64,000 bases of DNA from Methylobacterium sp. NMS14P (GTDB lineage: Bacteria; Pseudomonadota; Alphaproteobacteria; Rhizobiales; Beijerinckiaceae), in assembly GCF_028583545.1 (NCBI RefSeq), contig NZ_CP087106.1:3580501-3644500 (forward strand), given 5' to 3'. The position numbers were made by a program, and so were the translations under genes. Below the pieces are notes generated by a model. It saw nothing but the letters and a program-made list of their open reading frames with translations, did not search any database and was not told the DNA's origin. Shown piece after piece: positions 47,047 through 56,646 of the stretch; position 1 is the stretch's first letter; every line of letters begins with the position of its first letter.

Positions 47047-49269
47047 TCACCACCGGTATGAGAGGGTCCCGAACACGTTGCGCGGCTCGCTGTACCGGCA
47101 GCCGTTCACCGTGACGCAGGTGACGTAGGAGTGGTCGAGGACGTTGCGGGCGTTGATCTGGGCGCGCCACCCCTTGAGGCTCGGGTCGGCCACGCCGAAA
47201 TCGTAGAGCGCCACGAGGTCGAACAGGGTCGCCGCGCGCGTGTCGAAGGTCGCGCCCGAGATGTTCGCGCTGCCGACGTAGCGCACGCCGCCGCCCAGCC
47301 GCAGGCCCGGGATCCCGAGCACGCCCATGTCGTAGGTGCCGAACAGGCCGGCCTGGTTGTAGGGCACGAGGTCGAGGCGCTGGTTGAAGTTCGCCGCCAC
47401 CGTGGTCCGCGTCTGGCGGGCGTCGGTGTACGAGTACGACGCCACCGCCTCCAGCGGGCCGAAATTCGTCCGCGCCTCGGCCTCGAAGCCCTGCGAGCGG
47501 ACCTGCCCGGCCTGCGTGCTGAAGACCGGGTTGACCGGGTCCGCCACCAGCGCGTTCGTCTGGTTGATCCGGTAGACCGCGGCGCTGAGCAGGGTGTCGG
47601 CGCCCGGCACCTCCCAGCGCAGGCCGCCCTCGTACTGCTCGCCGAGCGACGGCTGGAAGGGATTGCCGTTCCGGTCGGTGACCGCGAAGGTCTGGAAGGA
47701 CTGGCTGTAGGACACGTAGGGCGCCAGCCCGTGATCGCCGAGATAGAGCAGGCCGAGCCGCCCGCTGAAGGCGCTGTCGTTCTGATCGAGCTGCGTGCCG
47801 GTGCGGTAGGTGAGGACCTGCGTGCGCGCGAAGTCCTGTCGACCGCCGGCCAGGAAGATGAAGCGGTCGAACCTGACCTGATCCTGGACGTAGAGGCCGA
47901 CCTGGTCGAGCAGGCTCTTCGAGCCGGTGTTGATCGCGTAGTTGATCCGCGGGTAGGTCAGGCCGTAGACCGGGGCGTAGACGTTGAGATTGCCGACGGT
48001 GCCGCTGGTGTAGCGCTCCGAGTTCAGGAAGCTGCGGTAGTAGTCGATGCCGGTCAGCAGCGTGTGGGCGGTCGGGCCGACGACGAACTTCGTCTCGAGC
48101 GAGGTGTCCGACGCCACGCCCGTCGCGTTCTCGTTGCGCATGCTGATGCCGCGCGTCGCAACCTGCCGGTTCGCCAGCAGCCCGTTCGGGAGCAGGTAGT
48201 CCCAGTCGACCCCCGACTGGTAGTAGCGCAGGGCGTGGCGCAGCCGGACCGAGTCCGAGAAGGCGTGGTCGATCTGGTAGCCGATCGCGCCCGATCGGGC
48301 ATCGTAGCGGTCGAAGGCGGGCTCGCCGTAGAACCGGTCGATGGCGAAGCGGGGGAATTGCCCGTTGGGCAGCAGCGTGCCGACCGCCGAGAGCGGCGGC
48401 TGGAAGCGCGTGTGGATCTCTTGGTAGTAGCCGAGCAGCGTGACCGAGGTCGCCGTCGACGGCCGCCACGTGATCGCGGGCGCGATGTAGCGCTTGTCGT
48501 CGGGCGTGAAGGCGAGATAGCTGTCGCTGTTGCGGATCAGCCCGGTCAGCCGGTACGACCACACGCCGTCGTCGGTGAGCGGTCCGGTGAAATCGCCCGA
48601 GACCTCCTTGCGATTGTTTTGGCCGAAGGTGACGTTCATCTCGTTGAACGGCGTCTGCAGCGGATGCTTGCTGACGGCGTTGACGATGCCGCCGGGCGAG
48701 AGCTGGCCGTACAGGATCGACGCCGCGCCCTTGAGGACCTCGAGGCGCTCCAGCCCGTAGGGCTCCTGCGTCCCGTCATAGACGCCCGATTGCAGCTTCA
48801 GGCCGTCGCGCAGCAATCCCGAGTTGCCCGCCTCGACGGTGAAGCCGCGGATCGTGAAGCCGTCCGACACCTTGGCGAAGCCGCCCACGGCCTGGCTGCT
48901 CAGGCCGGGCGTGTAGGCCAGGGCCTCGGCCAGCGTCGAGGCCCCCTCGTCGCGGATCTGACGGGCCCCGACGACGTTGATCGTCTGCGGCGTCTCGATG
49001 ATCGGGGTGTCGGTCTTCGTGCCGGACGCGCTCGCCTTGGCGACGTAACCGTTGACCGGCCCGGTCGCCGGGTTGGGCGACACTCCTCCCTGTCCGACGA
49101 CCTGGATCTCGTCGAGGGTGACAGCAGTCTGCCCGCCGCTCACCGGCTGCGCGGCCAGTTCGTCGGCGGGCAACGAGATACCGACGGCCGCCGACAGCAG
49201 GAGCGGCCCCCAATACGGGAGGCGCTTCTGCGGTCGATCGGACGGAGCGGGGGCGAAATCGACGCACAT
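47047..49269 (-). CDS. TonB-dependent siderophore receptor 1
   Basis: About 740 residues from ATG 49269; an upstream in-frame ATG at 49353 would add an Arg-rich stretch. A signal sequence (KRLPYWGPLLLSAAVGISL) is followed by a TonB box (VTLDEIQVVG). The plug has TPIIETPQTINVVGARQI, DGFTIRGFTVEAGNSGLL and PYGLERLEVLKGAASILYGQ with the PGGIVNAVSK motif. The barrel ends in Tyr-Arg-Trp with the required aromatic C-terminus. No STN signalling domain lies between signal peptide and TonB box. It converges on the NRPS operon and probably imports its ferric product. Confidence 0.93.
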   Translation of the reverse strand: MCVDFAPAPSDRPQKRLPYWGPLLLSAAVGISLPADELAAQPVSGGQTAVTLDEIQVVGQGGVSPNPATGPVNGYVAKASASGTKTDTPIIETPQTINVVGARQIRDEGASTLAEALAYTPGLSSQAVGGFAKVSDGFTIRGFTVEAGNSGLLRDGLKLQSGVYDGTQEPYGLERLEVLKGAASILYGQLSPGGIVNAVSKHPLQTPFNEMNVTFGQNNRKEVSGDFTGPLTDDGVWSYRLTGLIRNSDSYLAFTPDDKRYIAPAITWRPSTATSVTLLGYYQEIHTRFQPPLSAVGTLLPNGQFPRFAIDRFYGEPAFDRYDARSGAIGYQIDHAFSDSVRLRHALRYYQSGVDWDYLLPNGLLANRQVATRGISMRNENATGVASDTSLETKFVVGPTAHTLLTGIDYYRSFLNSERYTSGTVGNLNVYAPVYGLTYPRINYAINTGSKSLLDQVGLYVQDQVRFDRFIFLAGGRQDFARTQVLTYRTGTQLDQNDSAFSGRLGLLYLGDHGLAPYVSYSQSFQTFAVTDRNGNPFQPSLGEQYEGGLRWEVPGADTLLSAAVYRINQTNALVADPVNPVFSTQAGQVRSQGFEAEARTNFGPLEAVASYSYTDARQTRTTVAANFNQRLDLVPYNQAGLFGTYDMGVLGIPGLRLGGGVRYVGSANISGATFDTRAATLFDLVALYDFGVADPSLKGWRAQINARNVLDHSYVTCVTVNGCRYSEPRNVFGTLSYRW

Positions 49270-49436
49270 GCAGGGAACTCTTCGGCGCTGCAGCCGCCGC
49301 GGTCGGATTCGGCTGGACGCATCCATCTGCGCGCCCGCGATACACGAACGCAATAGGTTGCAGCAGCTTGCGAGCCTATAAGTCTAGTCTCGTTGCAGAT
49401 CAGCGACAAAATCGACGTGTAATAATTCTAAATTGC

Positions 49437-49667
49437 TCATTCTTCCCGCCCACATCGCGCCGGCGGGAACGTGCGATATTGTGAGAAATAGAATTGCGCC
49501 CAACCGTGATGTCGAATTATCCACTCACGCATCGCGGGATCGCAGAGATGTAGAGCACGTTCATCATCCTCTGAGATCGTGAACGCGCGCGGCACGCTGG
49601 AGAAGCCCCAGGAGATGCTGCCATCTGGCTCGACCGGCCATCCGGGCCGAGCCGATTGCGAGGCCAC
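49437..49667 (-). CDS. Small hypothetical protein or gene remnant
   Basis: The frame (76 residues from a GTG) contains an aromatic-rich, protein-like stretch, ISWGFSSVPRAFTISEDDE followed by ALHLCDPAMREWIIRHHGW and FYFSQYRTFPP. Its base composition is less GC-rich than the neighbourhood. I recognise no family. There is no clear ribosome site at the GTG, and the frame stays open upstream without a better start, so it could be the tail of a decayed gene. Confidence 0.35.
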   Translation of the reverse strand: MASQSARPGWPVEPDGSISWGFSSVPRAFTISEDDERALHLCDPAMREWIIRHHGWAQFYFSQYRTFPPARCGREE

Positions 49668-50181
49668 TGCATGGTAGCGACCGTGAGAAGCCTGAAGGCG
49701 GGATCCGGCTAGCTGACCGGCGCGCGCGGCCGGGAGCCCGACGAGTGCGGCCTGGGCCGTGACGATGCCTCAATGTCACGGCAACGCTGGCGCATCTTCT
49801 CATCGTGCAGGAGCACGGCGCCCCGGATCGGCAGCGAGCCGCATCGGGCGGGAGGGGTCCGTGGAGGCAGAGCGGCGCTATTCTCTCGGCGGCCTCGCCT
49901 TCGGCGCTGGCGTCGCCGCGTCCGGCCGGGCGCTCGGTGCCGACGGCCGGCGAAGCGCCTCCGTCCTCCGCAACCCTCGTCCGCGCGATTCCGCCCAGGG
50001 TTGGCGCAGAGGAGGCCTTCTCTGGGCACCGTTGCAAGGCCGCTTTCGGGAAGAGCCGATGCCCGTCCGATTGTCCGGGTTGGGCCGGTCGGAGCTCATC
50101 GGCCTTTCCGGCGGACCTGCTCCGAGGCGGACCAGCTGCTTCCGGCCGCGTCCGCCGCAACGCATCGCTCGACGGGGCCGC
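49668..50181. other. Gene-poor interval between the two receptor genes
   Basis: Both strands are open in several frames, but none gives a recognisable protein. Short protein-like patches on the minus strand (for example LPIRGAVLLHDEKMRQRC near 49780-49830) do not extend. It reads as decayed coding DNA. Confidence 0.4.
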
Positions 50182-50604
50182 TCAAGTGGGTGGATCTCCC
50201 CCGGTCCGCTTACGGGCGGCGATGCATGGAGGTGGACAGCGTCGCCCGGCGCGCGCACGACAGTCCTCGACCCTTCGGAGGATCTGCTCCTCGGCGGCAT
50301 GGTCGGCCCCGAACAGGGCTGTCGCACCGCGCCTGAGACGTCCAACCGACCTCGGCATCGCTGGCGACATCTGGTCAGCCATCGAGGACAGGAGCCTATC
50401 AACGGACGCGAGATCGAGGCAGTAGCCGTCACCCGCGATGATTTCGCCCCGAGTATCGGCCAGGATCAAACCGCCACGGTTCTGAACGTAAGACTGATGC
50501 CAGCGTGACCTCGACAGCTTCAGGCCGAGGCGCTTCGCCCGCCGCCGCATCTGAGCCAGTCGGAGACTGTCACGGTCGGTCGGAGCCAGGTCAATGCGGT
50601 GCAC
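50182..50604 (-). CDS. Small hypothetical protein (RRRAKR/GGL-type, found in rhizobia and relatives), possibly stop-lost
   Basis: The first 75 residues, with QMRRRAKRLGLKLSRSRWHQ, then NRGGLILADTRGEIIAGDG and a Leu-Asp-rich end, resemble a widespread alphaproteobacterial protein of 60-75 residues of unknown function. In that family a basic helix is followed by a two-strand GGxxLxDxxxxxxxAGE unit. The remaining 65 residues are Arg/Pro-rich and unlike the family, suggesting the original stop has been lost. Met19 (about 50550) is an alternative start. It stands alone between the receptor genes. Confidence 0.5.
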   Translation of the reverse strand: MHRIDLAPTDRDSLRLAQMRRRAKRLGLKLSRSRWHQSYVQNRGGLILADTRGEIIAGDGYCLDLASVDRLLSSMADQMSPAMPRSVGRLRRGATALFGADHAAEEQILRRVEDCRARAGRRCPPPCIAARKRTGGDPPT

Positions 50605-50720
50605 GTCGACCTCTCGCGTCCCCGCCGCGACGACTGTGGCCCACCATGCGGCAGATCACAGCCGTCGTGTCCTCGCGGGAGCCCGGCGTCGGGACACGGA
50701 GCCGCCGGAGGTAGCGCCGT

Positions 50721-52940
50721 TCACCAGCGGTAGATCAGGCTGCCGATGACTCTCGCCGGTTGGTTGAAGTTGCAGAAGCCGAACGAGCAGGTCGTGTAGT
50801 TCCGGTCGAAGATGTTGTAGGCGTTGACCTGCGCCCGGAAGCCCTTGTACTTCGGGTCGAGCGCGGCGAAGTCATAGGCGACCAGCGCGTCGTAGAGCGT
50901 GACTGCGGTGTTGCGAACGGTGTTCTGATCGTCGGCGAAGCTGGATCCGATGAAGCGGATGCCGCCGCCGATCTGCAGGCCGCGCAGGGCCGAGGAAGGC
51001 GGGAAGGCATAGGTCAGGAACGACGCGTAGGTGTCGCTGGGGATGCCGGACACGCGGTTCCCGGCGATCGACTGACCGGTGGCCGAGACCGAGTTCACGA
51101 ACCGGATGTCGACATGCGTGTAGGCGATCGTCAGGTTCGTGCCCGGCGCGAGGTTGGCCGTGGCCTCGGCCTCGAAGCCCGTCGAGCGCACGGCGCCCCC
51201 GGCGGTCTGGAATGTTAAGTTGCCCGCGTCGGGGATCAGGATGTTCGACTGGTTGATGTCGAACCCGGCGAACGCCGTCTGGATGTTCGTGCCGGGGATC
51301 AGGTACTTGACGCCGGCCTCCATCTGGTCGCCCGTGGCGGGCTTGAAGGCCTGCCCGTTCCGGTCGAGGCCCACCTGCGGCGTGAAGGTCGTGGCGTAGC
51401 TGGCGTAGGGCACCAGCCCCGGTGCCAGGACGTAGCCCAGGCCGACCCGGCCGGTGAAGGCGCTGTTGTCCTGACGGGAAACCGCGCTGTCCGGCGTGGC
51501 ATAGTTGTTCTGGAAGACCCAATCGTGGCGCCCGTTGAGCGTCAGGATGAAGTTTCCGAACTTGGCCTGATCCTGCAGGTAGACGCCGATCTGGTCCTGG
51601 GTCTGGCGCGACGCGGGCGCCAGGGGGGGCGTCGCGATGAACTGCTGACCGTAGTTCCGCGTCACGAGGTTGAGGTCGGGAGCCAGCCCGAACCCGAAGC
51701 GCGCGCTGAGGCTGTACCGGGCGTAGTCGACGCCGCCGACCACGGTGTGCGCGACCGGACCGGTGGCGAAGCGCGCCTCCAGCTGGTTGTCCAGCGTCTG
51801 CTGCACCAGACCCTCGCGAATGTAGCCGGTGTCGCGCGTGCCGATCGTGCGCGCCTCGTTGATGCTGTTGATGTCGACGTACTTGCCGCTCAGGAACAGC
51901 CCGTAATGCCGGAAATTCTGGCGGAAAACGAGGTCTGGCGTGATGAAGTGCTCGAAAGCGTAGCCGACCCGGTACTGTGTCTGATCGAGGCCGATGAAGC
52001 GTGGATCGCCCTGGTAGAACTTGGACACCCGGAAGCCCGGGTCATTGTAGAAGAACGTCGCCGCCGGCGTGTTGGTGACCTGGAACTCGCTCAGGAACGT
52101 GAACGTGGTATCGGCCGACGGCTTCCAAGTGAAGGCGGGAGCGAGATAGAGCTGGTCGTCGGTCGTGCCGAGACCGATGAAGGTACCCGCCTCGCGGCGC
52201 ACACCGGTGAGGCGGTAGGCCATGGTGCCGCCCGAACCCTCGATCGGACCGCCGACGTCGAAGTTGCCCTGGAAGCGGTCGAAGCTGCCGGCCTGGAACT
52301 GCACCTCGCCGAACGGCACGAAGACGGGACGCTTGGTCGTGATGTCGAGGATGCCGCCAGGCGAGCCGAGGCCGTAGAGGCCGGAGGCGGGGCCGCGCAG
52401 GATGGTGAGCGCCTCCGCGCCGTAGGGCTCGCTTTTCGGGAAGGCGAAGCCGGTTCCGATCACGCGCAGCCCGTCCCGGTAGATCCCCTGGTTGGTCAGC
52501 ACGTCGAAGCCGCGGATGAAGATCTGATCGAACCTTGGATCGAAGCCGGACCGGGCGGAAACGGCGCCGGGGACGTAGTTGACCGCGTCGGTGAAGGTCT
52601 GAACGTTGCGGTCGTTCAGCTGCTCGCGGGTGACCACCGACACCGATTGCGGGACCTCGATCAGCGGTGTGTTGGTTTTCGTTGCGGTCGTGGCAACCCG
52701 GGCGGTGTAACCGGTGATCCCGGACGGACCGCCACCACCGCCACTGGTGGTTGCCGTGCCGCCGTCGCCCGCACTGACGTTGAGGCCGCCGGAGCCGGTC
52801 GGGCCGGGGGCGGAACTGCTGGGCGCCGCCGCCTCGACCGAGATCTCGTTGAGCTGAACGGCGCTGTCCTGCGCCCTCGCGGGGCCGGCCAGAGCAGTGG
52901 TCGCGAGAAGGATCGTGAGGAAGGAGGAGCGATACGACAT
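50721..52940 (-). CDS. TonB-dependent siderophore receptor 2
   Basis: 739 residues. The signal peptide is SFLTILLATTALAGPARAQ, and the TonB box is VQLNEISVEA. A Gly/Ser/Thr-rich spacer (about 40-75) is unusually long. The plug has TPLIEVPQSVSVVTREQLND, DQIFIRGFDVLTNQGIYRDG and PYGAEALTILRGPASGLYG with the SPGGILDITTKRP motif. The barrel ends in Ile-Tyr-Arg-Trp. It lacks an STN domain. It is about as similar in architecture to receptor 1 as any two FhuA/FoxA-class receptors, so it may take a different ferric siderophore or the same one. It is transcribed from its own upstream region (52941 onward). Confidence 0.95.
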   Translation of the reverse strand: MSYRSSFLTILLATTALAGPARAQDSAVQLNEISVEAAAPSSSAPGPTGSGGLNVSAGDGGTATTSGGGGGPSGITGYTARVATTATKTNTPLIEVPQSVSVVTREQLNDRNVQTFTDAVNYVPGAVSARSGFDPRFDQIFIRGFDVLTNQGIYRDGLRVIGTGFAFPKSEPYGAEALTILRGPASGLYGLGSPGGILDITTKRPVFVPFGEVQFQAGSFDRFQGNFDVGGPIEGSGGTMAYRLTGVRREAGTFIGLGTTDDQLYLAPAFTWKPSADTTFTFLSEFQVTNTPAATFFYNDPGFRVSKFYQGDPRFIGLDQTQYRVGYAFEHFITPDLVFRQNFRHYGLFLSGKYVDINSINEARTIGTRDTGYIREGLVQQTLDNQLEARFATGPVAHTVVGGVDYARYSLSARFGFGLAPDLNLVTRNYGQQFIATPPLAPASRQTQDQIGVYLQDQAKFGNFILTLNGRHDWVFQNNYATPDSAVSRQDNSAFTGRVGLGYVLAPGLVPYASYATTFTPQVGLDRNGQAFKPATGDQMEAGVKYLIPGTNIQTAFAGFDINQSNILIPDAGNLTFQTAGGAVRSTGFEAEATANLAPGTNLTIAYTHVDIRFVNSVSATGQSIAGNRVSGIPSDTYASFLTYAFPPSSALRGLQIGGGIRFIGSSFADDQNTVRNTAVTLYDALVAYDFAALDPKYKGFRAQVNAYNIFDRNYTTCSFGFCNFNQPARVIGSLIYRW

Positions 52941-53512
52941 AGATCACGCTGACGAGCGCCTTCGGCGGCGCAGTGCCTCCGTGTTCGCCGTTCACGGATC
53001 GTTGAGCAAGCCGAAAACGTGTTATAGATCACACACTTACAACGGTTCAAAACTGAATTTGTTCTAAGGTAGGGATTATCGGGCGCGGTTTGACCGCACC
53101 GGGAACGGCCTGGATGGCCTGATCCGCGCGCGCTCCGTCGCCATCACCCTTCAGCCAGGCGCGCCAAGTCTCGAGGACGCCTGATCTCCGATTGCCGCCT
53201 CGAGCCGCCGCTCCGAACGGCGACCGATCGGCAGGGTTCGCGAGTATCACTCCGGTTCTCGAGAAGCGGACACGAGGCGCCCGGCGTTCAAGCCCGGCCC
53301 AGGTGACGGGCTCGAGTCGTCTTCCCCAGGGCGGTAGACACGCTGCTACGCTTGGACCCCGCCGACGTTGAGCGAGCGCCCACGCTCGCCGACGGATCGC
53401 CGACAGTTTGCAGCCCAGAACCGCTTCGGCATGCTAGGGTGCGCGACGGGATGTACCTCCGCTCGGCTGGGAGAGCGGGTCGCTTCCCGTGCATCCGTCG
53501 AGGGCTCCAGCT
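52941..53512. other. Intergenic region between receptor 2 and the peptide-binding protein
   Basis: 572 bp. The first about 150 bp is AT-richer and should hold the receptor 2 promoter on the minus strand. A GAA-TTTG-TTC core near 53050-53062 (within AACTGAATTTGTTCTAAGG) is at best a weak relative of the 11514 palindrome. The remainder is GC-rich; short open frames on both strands (for example minus 53047-53250) show no family resemblance. The last bases include GAGGG before the ATG at 53513. Confidence 0.4.
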
Positions 53513-55114
53513 ATGCTGCGTCGAAGCTTTCTCGCGGGTGCCGCCGCGGCGGGCGCTGCCCCGCTCCTCCCCGCCCGACCCGCGCTCGCGCAAGGCGCTC
53601 GCCAGCGGACCCTGCGCTTCGTGCCGCAGGCGGATGTCACGATCCTGGACCCCCTGACGACGAGCGCCTACGTCACGCGCAACCACGCGCTGCTGGTATT
53701 CGACCAGCTCTACGCCGTCGACGGCGATCTCAGGCCCCAGCCGCAGATGGTCCAGGGCCACACGGTGGAGGACGATGGGAAGCGCTGGACCTTCCGTCTG
53801 CGGGAGGGTCTCAAGTTCCACGACGGCGAGCCGGTGCGCGGGCGCGACTGCGTCGCCTCGATCCGGCGGTGGGCCCCGCGCGACAACCTCGGCCAGTTGC
53901 TGCTGGCGCGCACCGACGCGATGGAAGCCCCCGACGACCGCAGCTTCACCATCCGCCTCAACCGGCCCTACGGCCTGATGCTGGAGACGCTGTCGAAGCT
54001 CGGTCCCCCGGCGCTGCTGATCCTGCCGGAGCGGCTGGCCGTCCTCGATCCCAAGCAGCAGCTCCCCGAGGTCGTCGGTTCGGGCCCGTTCCGGTTCAAC
54101 GCGCGCGAGCGCATCATCGGCGCCCGCGTCGTCTACGACCGCAATCAAGACTACGTGCCGCGTGCGGACGGGCCGGTATCCGGAGTGGCCGGGCCGAAGC
54201 GGGTGCACTTCGACCGGGTCGAATGGACGACCATGCCCGACCCCAGCACGGCGGCGGCCGCACTCAAGAACGGCGAGGTCGACTGGTGGGAGAACCCGAT
54301 CAACGACCTGCTGCCGACGCTGGGAACCGACCGCGGGATCGTCACGCCGCTCGCGGGCCGGCTCGGGACGATGGGCACCGGGGTGATGAACCACCTCCAC
54401 CCCCCCTTCGATAAGCCGGCAGTGCGGCGCGTGCTGCTGGAGGCACTCTCGCAAGAGGACTTCATGACCGCGATCAACGGCACGGATCCGAACCTGATCC
54501 GTACCGGCGTCGGTCTGTTCGCCCCCGACACGGCGATGGCGTCCGACGCGGGGCTCGACGCGTTGACCCGCCCGCGCGACCTGGAGCGGTCGAAGCGGGA
54601 CCTGATCGCGGCCGGCTACGCGGGCGAGCGCGTCGTCCTGTTGGCGGCGGGCGACCTGCCGCGGCTGGCCGCGATGGGCGATGTCATGAACGACCTGCTC
54701 CAGCGCATCGGCGTGAACGTGCAGCACACCGTCTCGGACTGGGGGAGCATGGTCACCCGCCGGGCCAGCAAGGCGCCTCCGGACCGGGGCGGCTGGAACA
54801 TCTTCTGCACCGACTGGTCCGGGTTCGACATGCTGAACCCGGCGGTGGAGCAGGTGCTGCGCTGCGGCGGCGTGCAGACGGGCTTCTTCGGCTGGCCCGA
54901 CCTGCCGCGGATCGAGGCGATGCGGGGGGCGTGGATCGAGGCGCCGGACGAGGACGGCCGCAGGAAGATCGCCCACGATATTCAGGCGCTGGCGATGCGG
55001 GAGGTGCCCTACCTGCCCCTCGGGCAGTATCTCAGCCGGACAGCCTATCGGAACGATCTCCAGGACGTGGTCAAGAACCTGTCCGTGTTCTGGAACGTGC
55101 GCCGAACATCCTGA
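53513..55114 (+). CDS. Family 5 extracellular solute-binding protein (peptide/nickel ABC type)
   Basis: 533 residues from ATG 53513, which follows GAGGG by 8-9 nt. The N-terminus MLRRSFLAGAAAAGAAPLLP with cleavage near ALAQG is a Tat-type signal. The mature protein has the DppA/OppA pattern: LRFVPQADVTILDPLTTSAY, WTFRLREGLKFHDGEPVRG and VVGSGPFRFN, with later KPAVRRVLLEALSQEDFM. No permease or ATPase genes adjoin it, so it is an orphan binding protein in this window. Nothing ties it to siderophore uptake beyond position. Confidence 0.9.
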   Translation: MLRRSFLAGAAAAGAAPLLPARPALAQGARQRTLRFVPQADVTILDPLTTSAYVTRNHALLVFDQLYAVDGDLRPQPQMVQGHTVEDDGKRWTFRLREGLKFHDGEPVRGRDCVASIRRWAPRDNLGQLLLARTDAMEAPDDRSFTIRLNRPYGLMLETLSKLGPPALLILPERLAVLDPKQQLPEVVGSGPFRFNARERIIGARVVYDRNQDYVPRADGPVSGVAGPKRVHFDRVEWTTMPDPSTAAAALKNGEVDWWENPINDLLPTLGTDRGIVTPLAGRLGTMGTGVMNHLHPPFDKPAVRRVLLEALSQEDFMTAINGTDPNLIRTGVGLFAPDTAMASDAGLDALTRPRDLERSKRDLIAAGYAGERVVLLAAGDLPRLAAMGDVMNDLLQRIGVNVQHTVSDWGSMVTRRASKAPPDRGGWNIFCTDWSGFDMLNPAVEQVLRCGGVQTGFFGWPDLPRIEAMRGAWIEAPDEDGRRKIAHDIQALAMREVPYLPLGQYLSRTAYRNDLQDVVKNLSVFWNVRRTS

Positions 55115-55356
55115 AGATGCACGATCATAGAATTCGATGTTGCTCTTACTGGCCGTGCGATCCGGCCAGGAAATTCCCGGATCGGCGCGAGAACGTACTC
55201 GAGATTGATCGCGATCACAGGGACGCGTAGATCTGACCCTGCGCACGTACCGGTAAATCGGCATGGCTGTGCCATGCTCCCGCGTCCGGAATCCGGATTC
55301 CGAGCGCAACCGGGCTTCCCAGCCCCGGGCTGGGGTCCTGTCGGAGGGAGACCAGC

Positions 55357-56646
55357 ATGTCCGACGACCGCTACCACAAGAAGGCGCTCGGCGACCGCCC
55401 GCTCCATCCCGAGACGCTGATGCTCGGCTACGGCTACGATCCGGCCCTGTCCGAGGGTGCGGTGAAGCCGCCGGTCTTCCTGACGTCGACCTTCGTCTTC
55501 ACCTCCGCCGAGCACGGCAAAGCCTTCTTCGACTACGTCTCCGGGCGGCGCGAACCGCCGGTCGGCGAGGCGGCGGGGCTCGTCTACTCGCGCTTCAACC
55601 ATCCGAACAGCGAGATCGTCGAGGATCGGCTGGCCGTCTTCGAGGAGGCCGAAGCCGCGCTGGTCTTCTCCTCCGGCATGTCGGCGATCGCCACAACGAT
55701 CCTGGCCTTCGCGCGGCCCGGCGACGCGATCCTGCACTCGCAGCCCCTCTACGGCGGCACCGAGACGCTGATCGCCAGGACCCTGGCCGGGTTCGGCATC
55801 GCGCCGTTCGGGTTCTCGGACGGGACCGACCCGGCGAGCGTGCGCGCCGCGGCCCACCGGGCGGCGGACGCGGGACGCGTCAGCGTCGTCATGGTCGAGA
55901 CCCCCTCCAACCCGCTCAACACCCTCGTCGACCTCGGCCTTGTCCGCGCGGTCGCCGAGGAGATCGGTGCCCGGCAGGGCGGCGCAACGCCGGTGGTGGT
56001 CTGCGACAACACCCTGCTCGGGCCCCTCTACCAGCACCCGCTGCGCGAAGGCGCCGACATCTCGGTCTACTCCCTGACGAAATATGTCGGCGGCCACTCG
56101 GACCTGATCGCCGGCGCCGCCCTCGGCTCGGCGGAGCGGATGAAGCCGGTGCGGCTGCTGCGCTCGGCGATCGGGACCGGTCTCGACCCGCATTCCTGCT
56201 GGATGCTCGGGCGCTCGCTCGAAACCCTGTCGCTGCGGATGAGTGCCGCCAACCGCAACGGCGAGATCGTCGGCCGCATGCTGGCGGCGCACCCGAAGGT
56301 GGCGCGCCTTCACCATCTCGCGCATCTCGAGCCCGGATCGCGGCAGGCGCAGGTCTACGCCAGGCAGTGCGCGGCGCCGGGCTCGACGTTCTCGTTCGAC
56401 ATCGTCGGCGGTGAGGCCGAGGCGTTCCAGGTTCTCAACGGCCTCCAGTTGTTCAAGCTCGCCGTCAGCCTCGGCGGAACCGAGTCGCTCGCCAGCCACC
56501 CGGCCTCCACGACCCATTCGGGCGTGCCGAAGGCGGTGCGCGACCGCCTCGGGATCACCGACGCGACGATCCGGGTGTCGATCGGGATCGAGCACCCGGA
56601 CGATCTGGTCGCCGACCTCGCCGCGGCTCTGGCCGTCCTCGGCTGA
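55357..56646 (+). CDS. Cys/Met-metabolism PLP-dependent enzyme (cystathionine gamma-synthase/methionine gamma-lyase family)
   Basis: 429 residues, with GGAGGGA (starting 55335) before ATG 55357. PLP features are [14 protein letters not shown] (phosphate loop), the [11 protein letters not shown]yr region, [13 protein letters not shown], and the Schiff-base Lys in [14 protein letters not shown]. The end [18 protein letters not shown] and [17 protein letters not shown] is canonical. The N-terminal insert [20 protein letters not shown] is typical of the cystathionine gamma-synthase-like branch of alphaproteobacteria. It acts on sulfur amino acids or their O-acyl homoserine precursors; which reaction cannot be read. 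No SAM riboswitch was seen in 55115-55356. Confidence 0.92.
   Translation: MSDDRYHKKALGDRPLHPETLMLGYGYDPALSEGAVKPPVFLTSTFVFTSAEHGKAFFDYVSGRREPPVGEAAGLVYSRFNHPNSEIVEDRLAVFEEAEAALVFSSGMSAIATTILAFARPGDAILHSQPLYGGTETLIARTLAGFGIAPFGFSDGTDPASVRAAAHRAADAGRVSVVMVETPSNPLNTLVDLGLVRAVAEEIGARQGGATPVVVCDNTLLGPLYQHPLREGADISVYSLTKYVGGHSDLIAGAALGSAERMKPVRLLRSAIGTGLDPHSCWMLGRSLETLSLRMSAANRNGEIVGRMLAAHPKVARLHHLAHLEPGSRQAQVYARQCAAPGSTFSFDIVGGEAEAFQVLNGLQLFKLAVSLGGTESLASHPASTTHSGVPKAVRDRLGITDATIRVSIGIEHPDDLVADLAAALAVLG

Noticed and set aside
49416..49432. TTCTAAA half-site upstream of receptor 1 as an iron box
   Set aside because: The opposite half (CGTGTAA) does not pair with it, so only half a palindrome is present. 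Not annotated as an operator.
53040..53065. Second ICE-like site upstream of receptor 2
   Set aside because: Only GAA-N4-TTC pairs, with the wrong spacing; too weak to call.
53047..53250. 67-residue minus-strand open frame upstream of receptor 2
   Set aside because: No recognisable family, no ribosome site, and it occupies the expected receptor promoter.
55115..55356. SAM-type riboswitch before the Cys/Met PLP enzyme
   Set aside because: I could not find the conserved loops or pseudoknot strings of SAM-II or related switches; only a normal ribosome site is visible.
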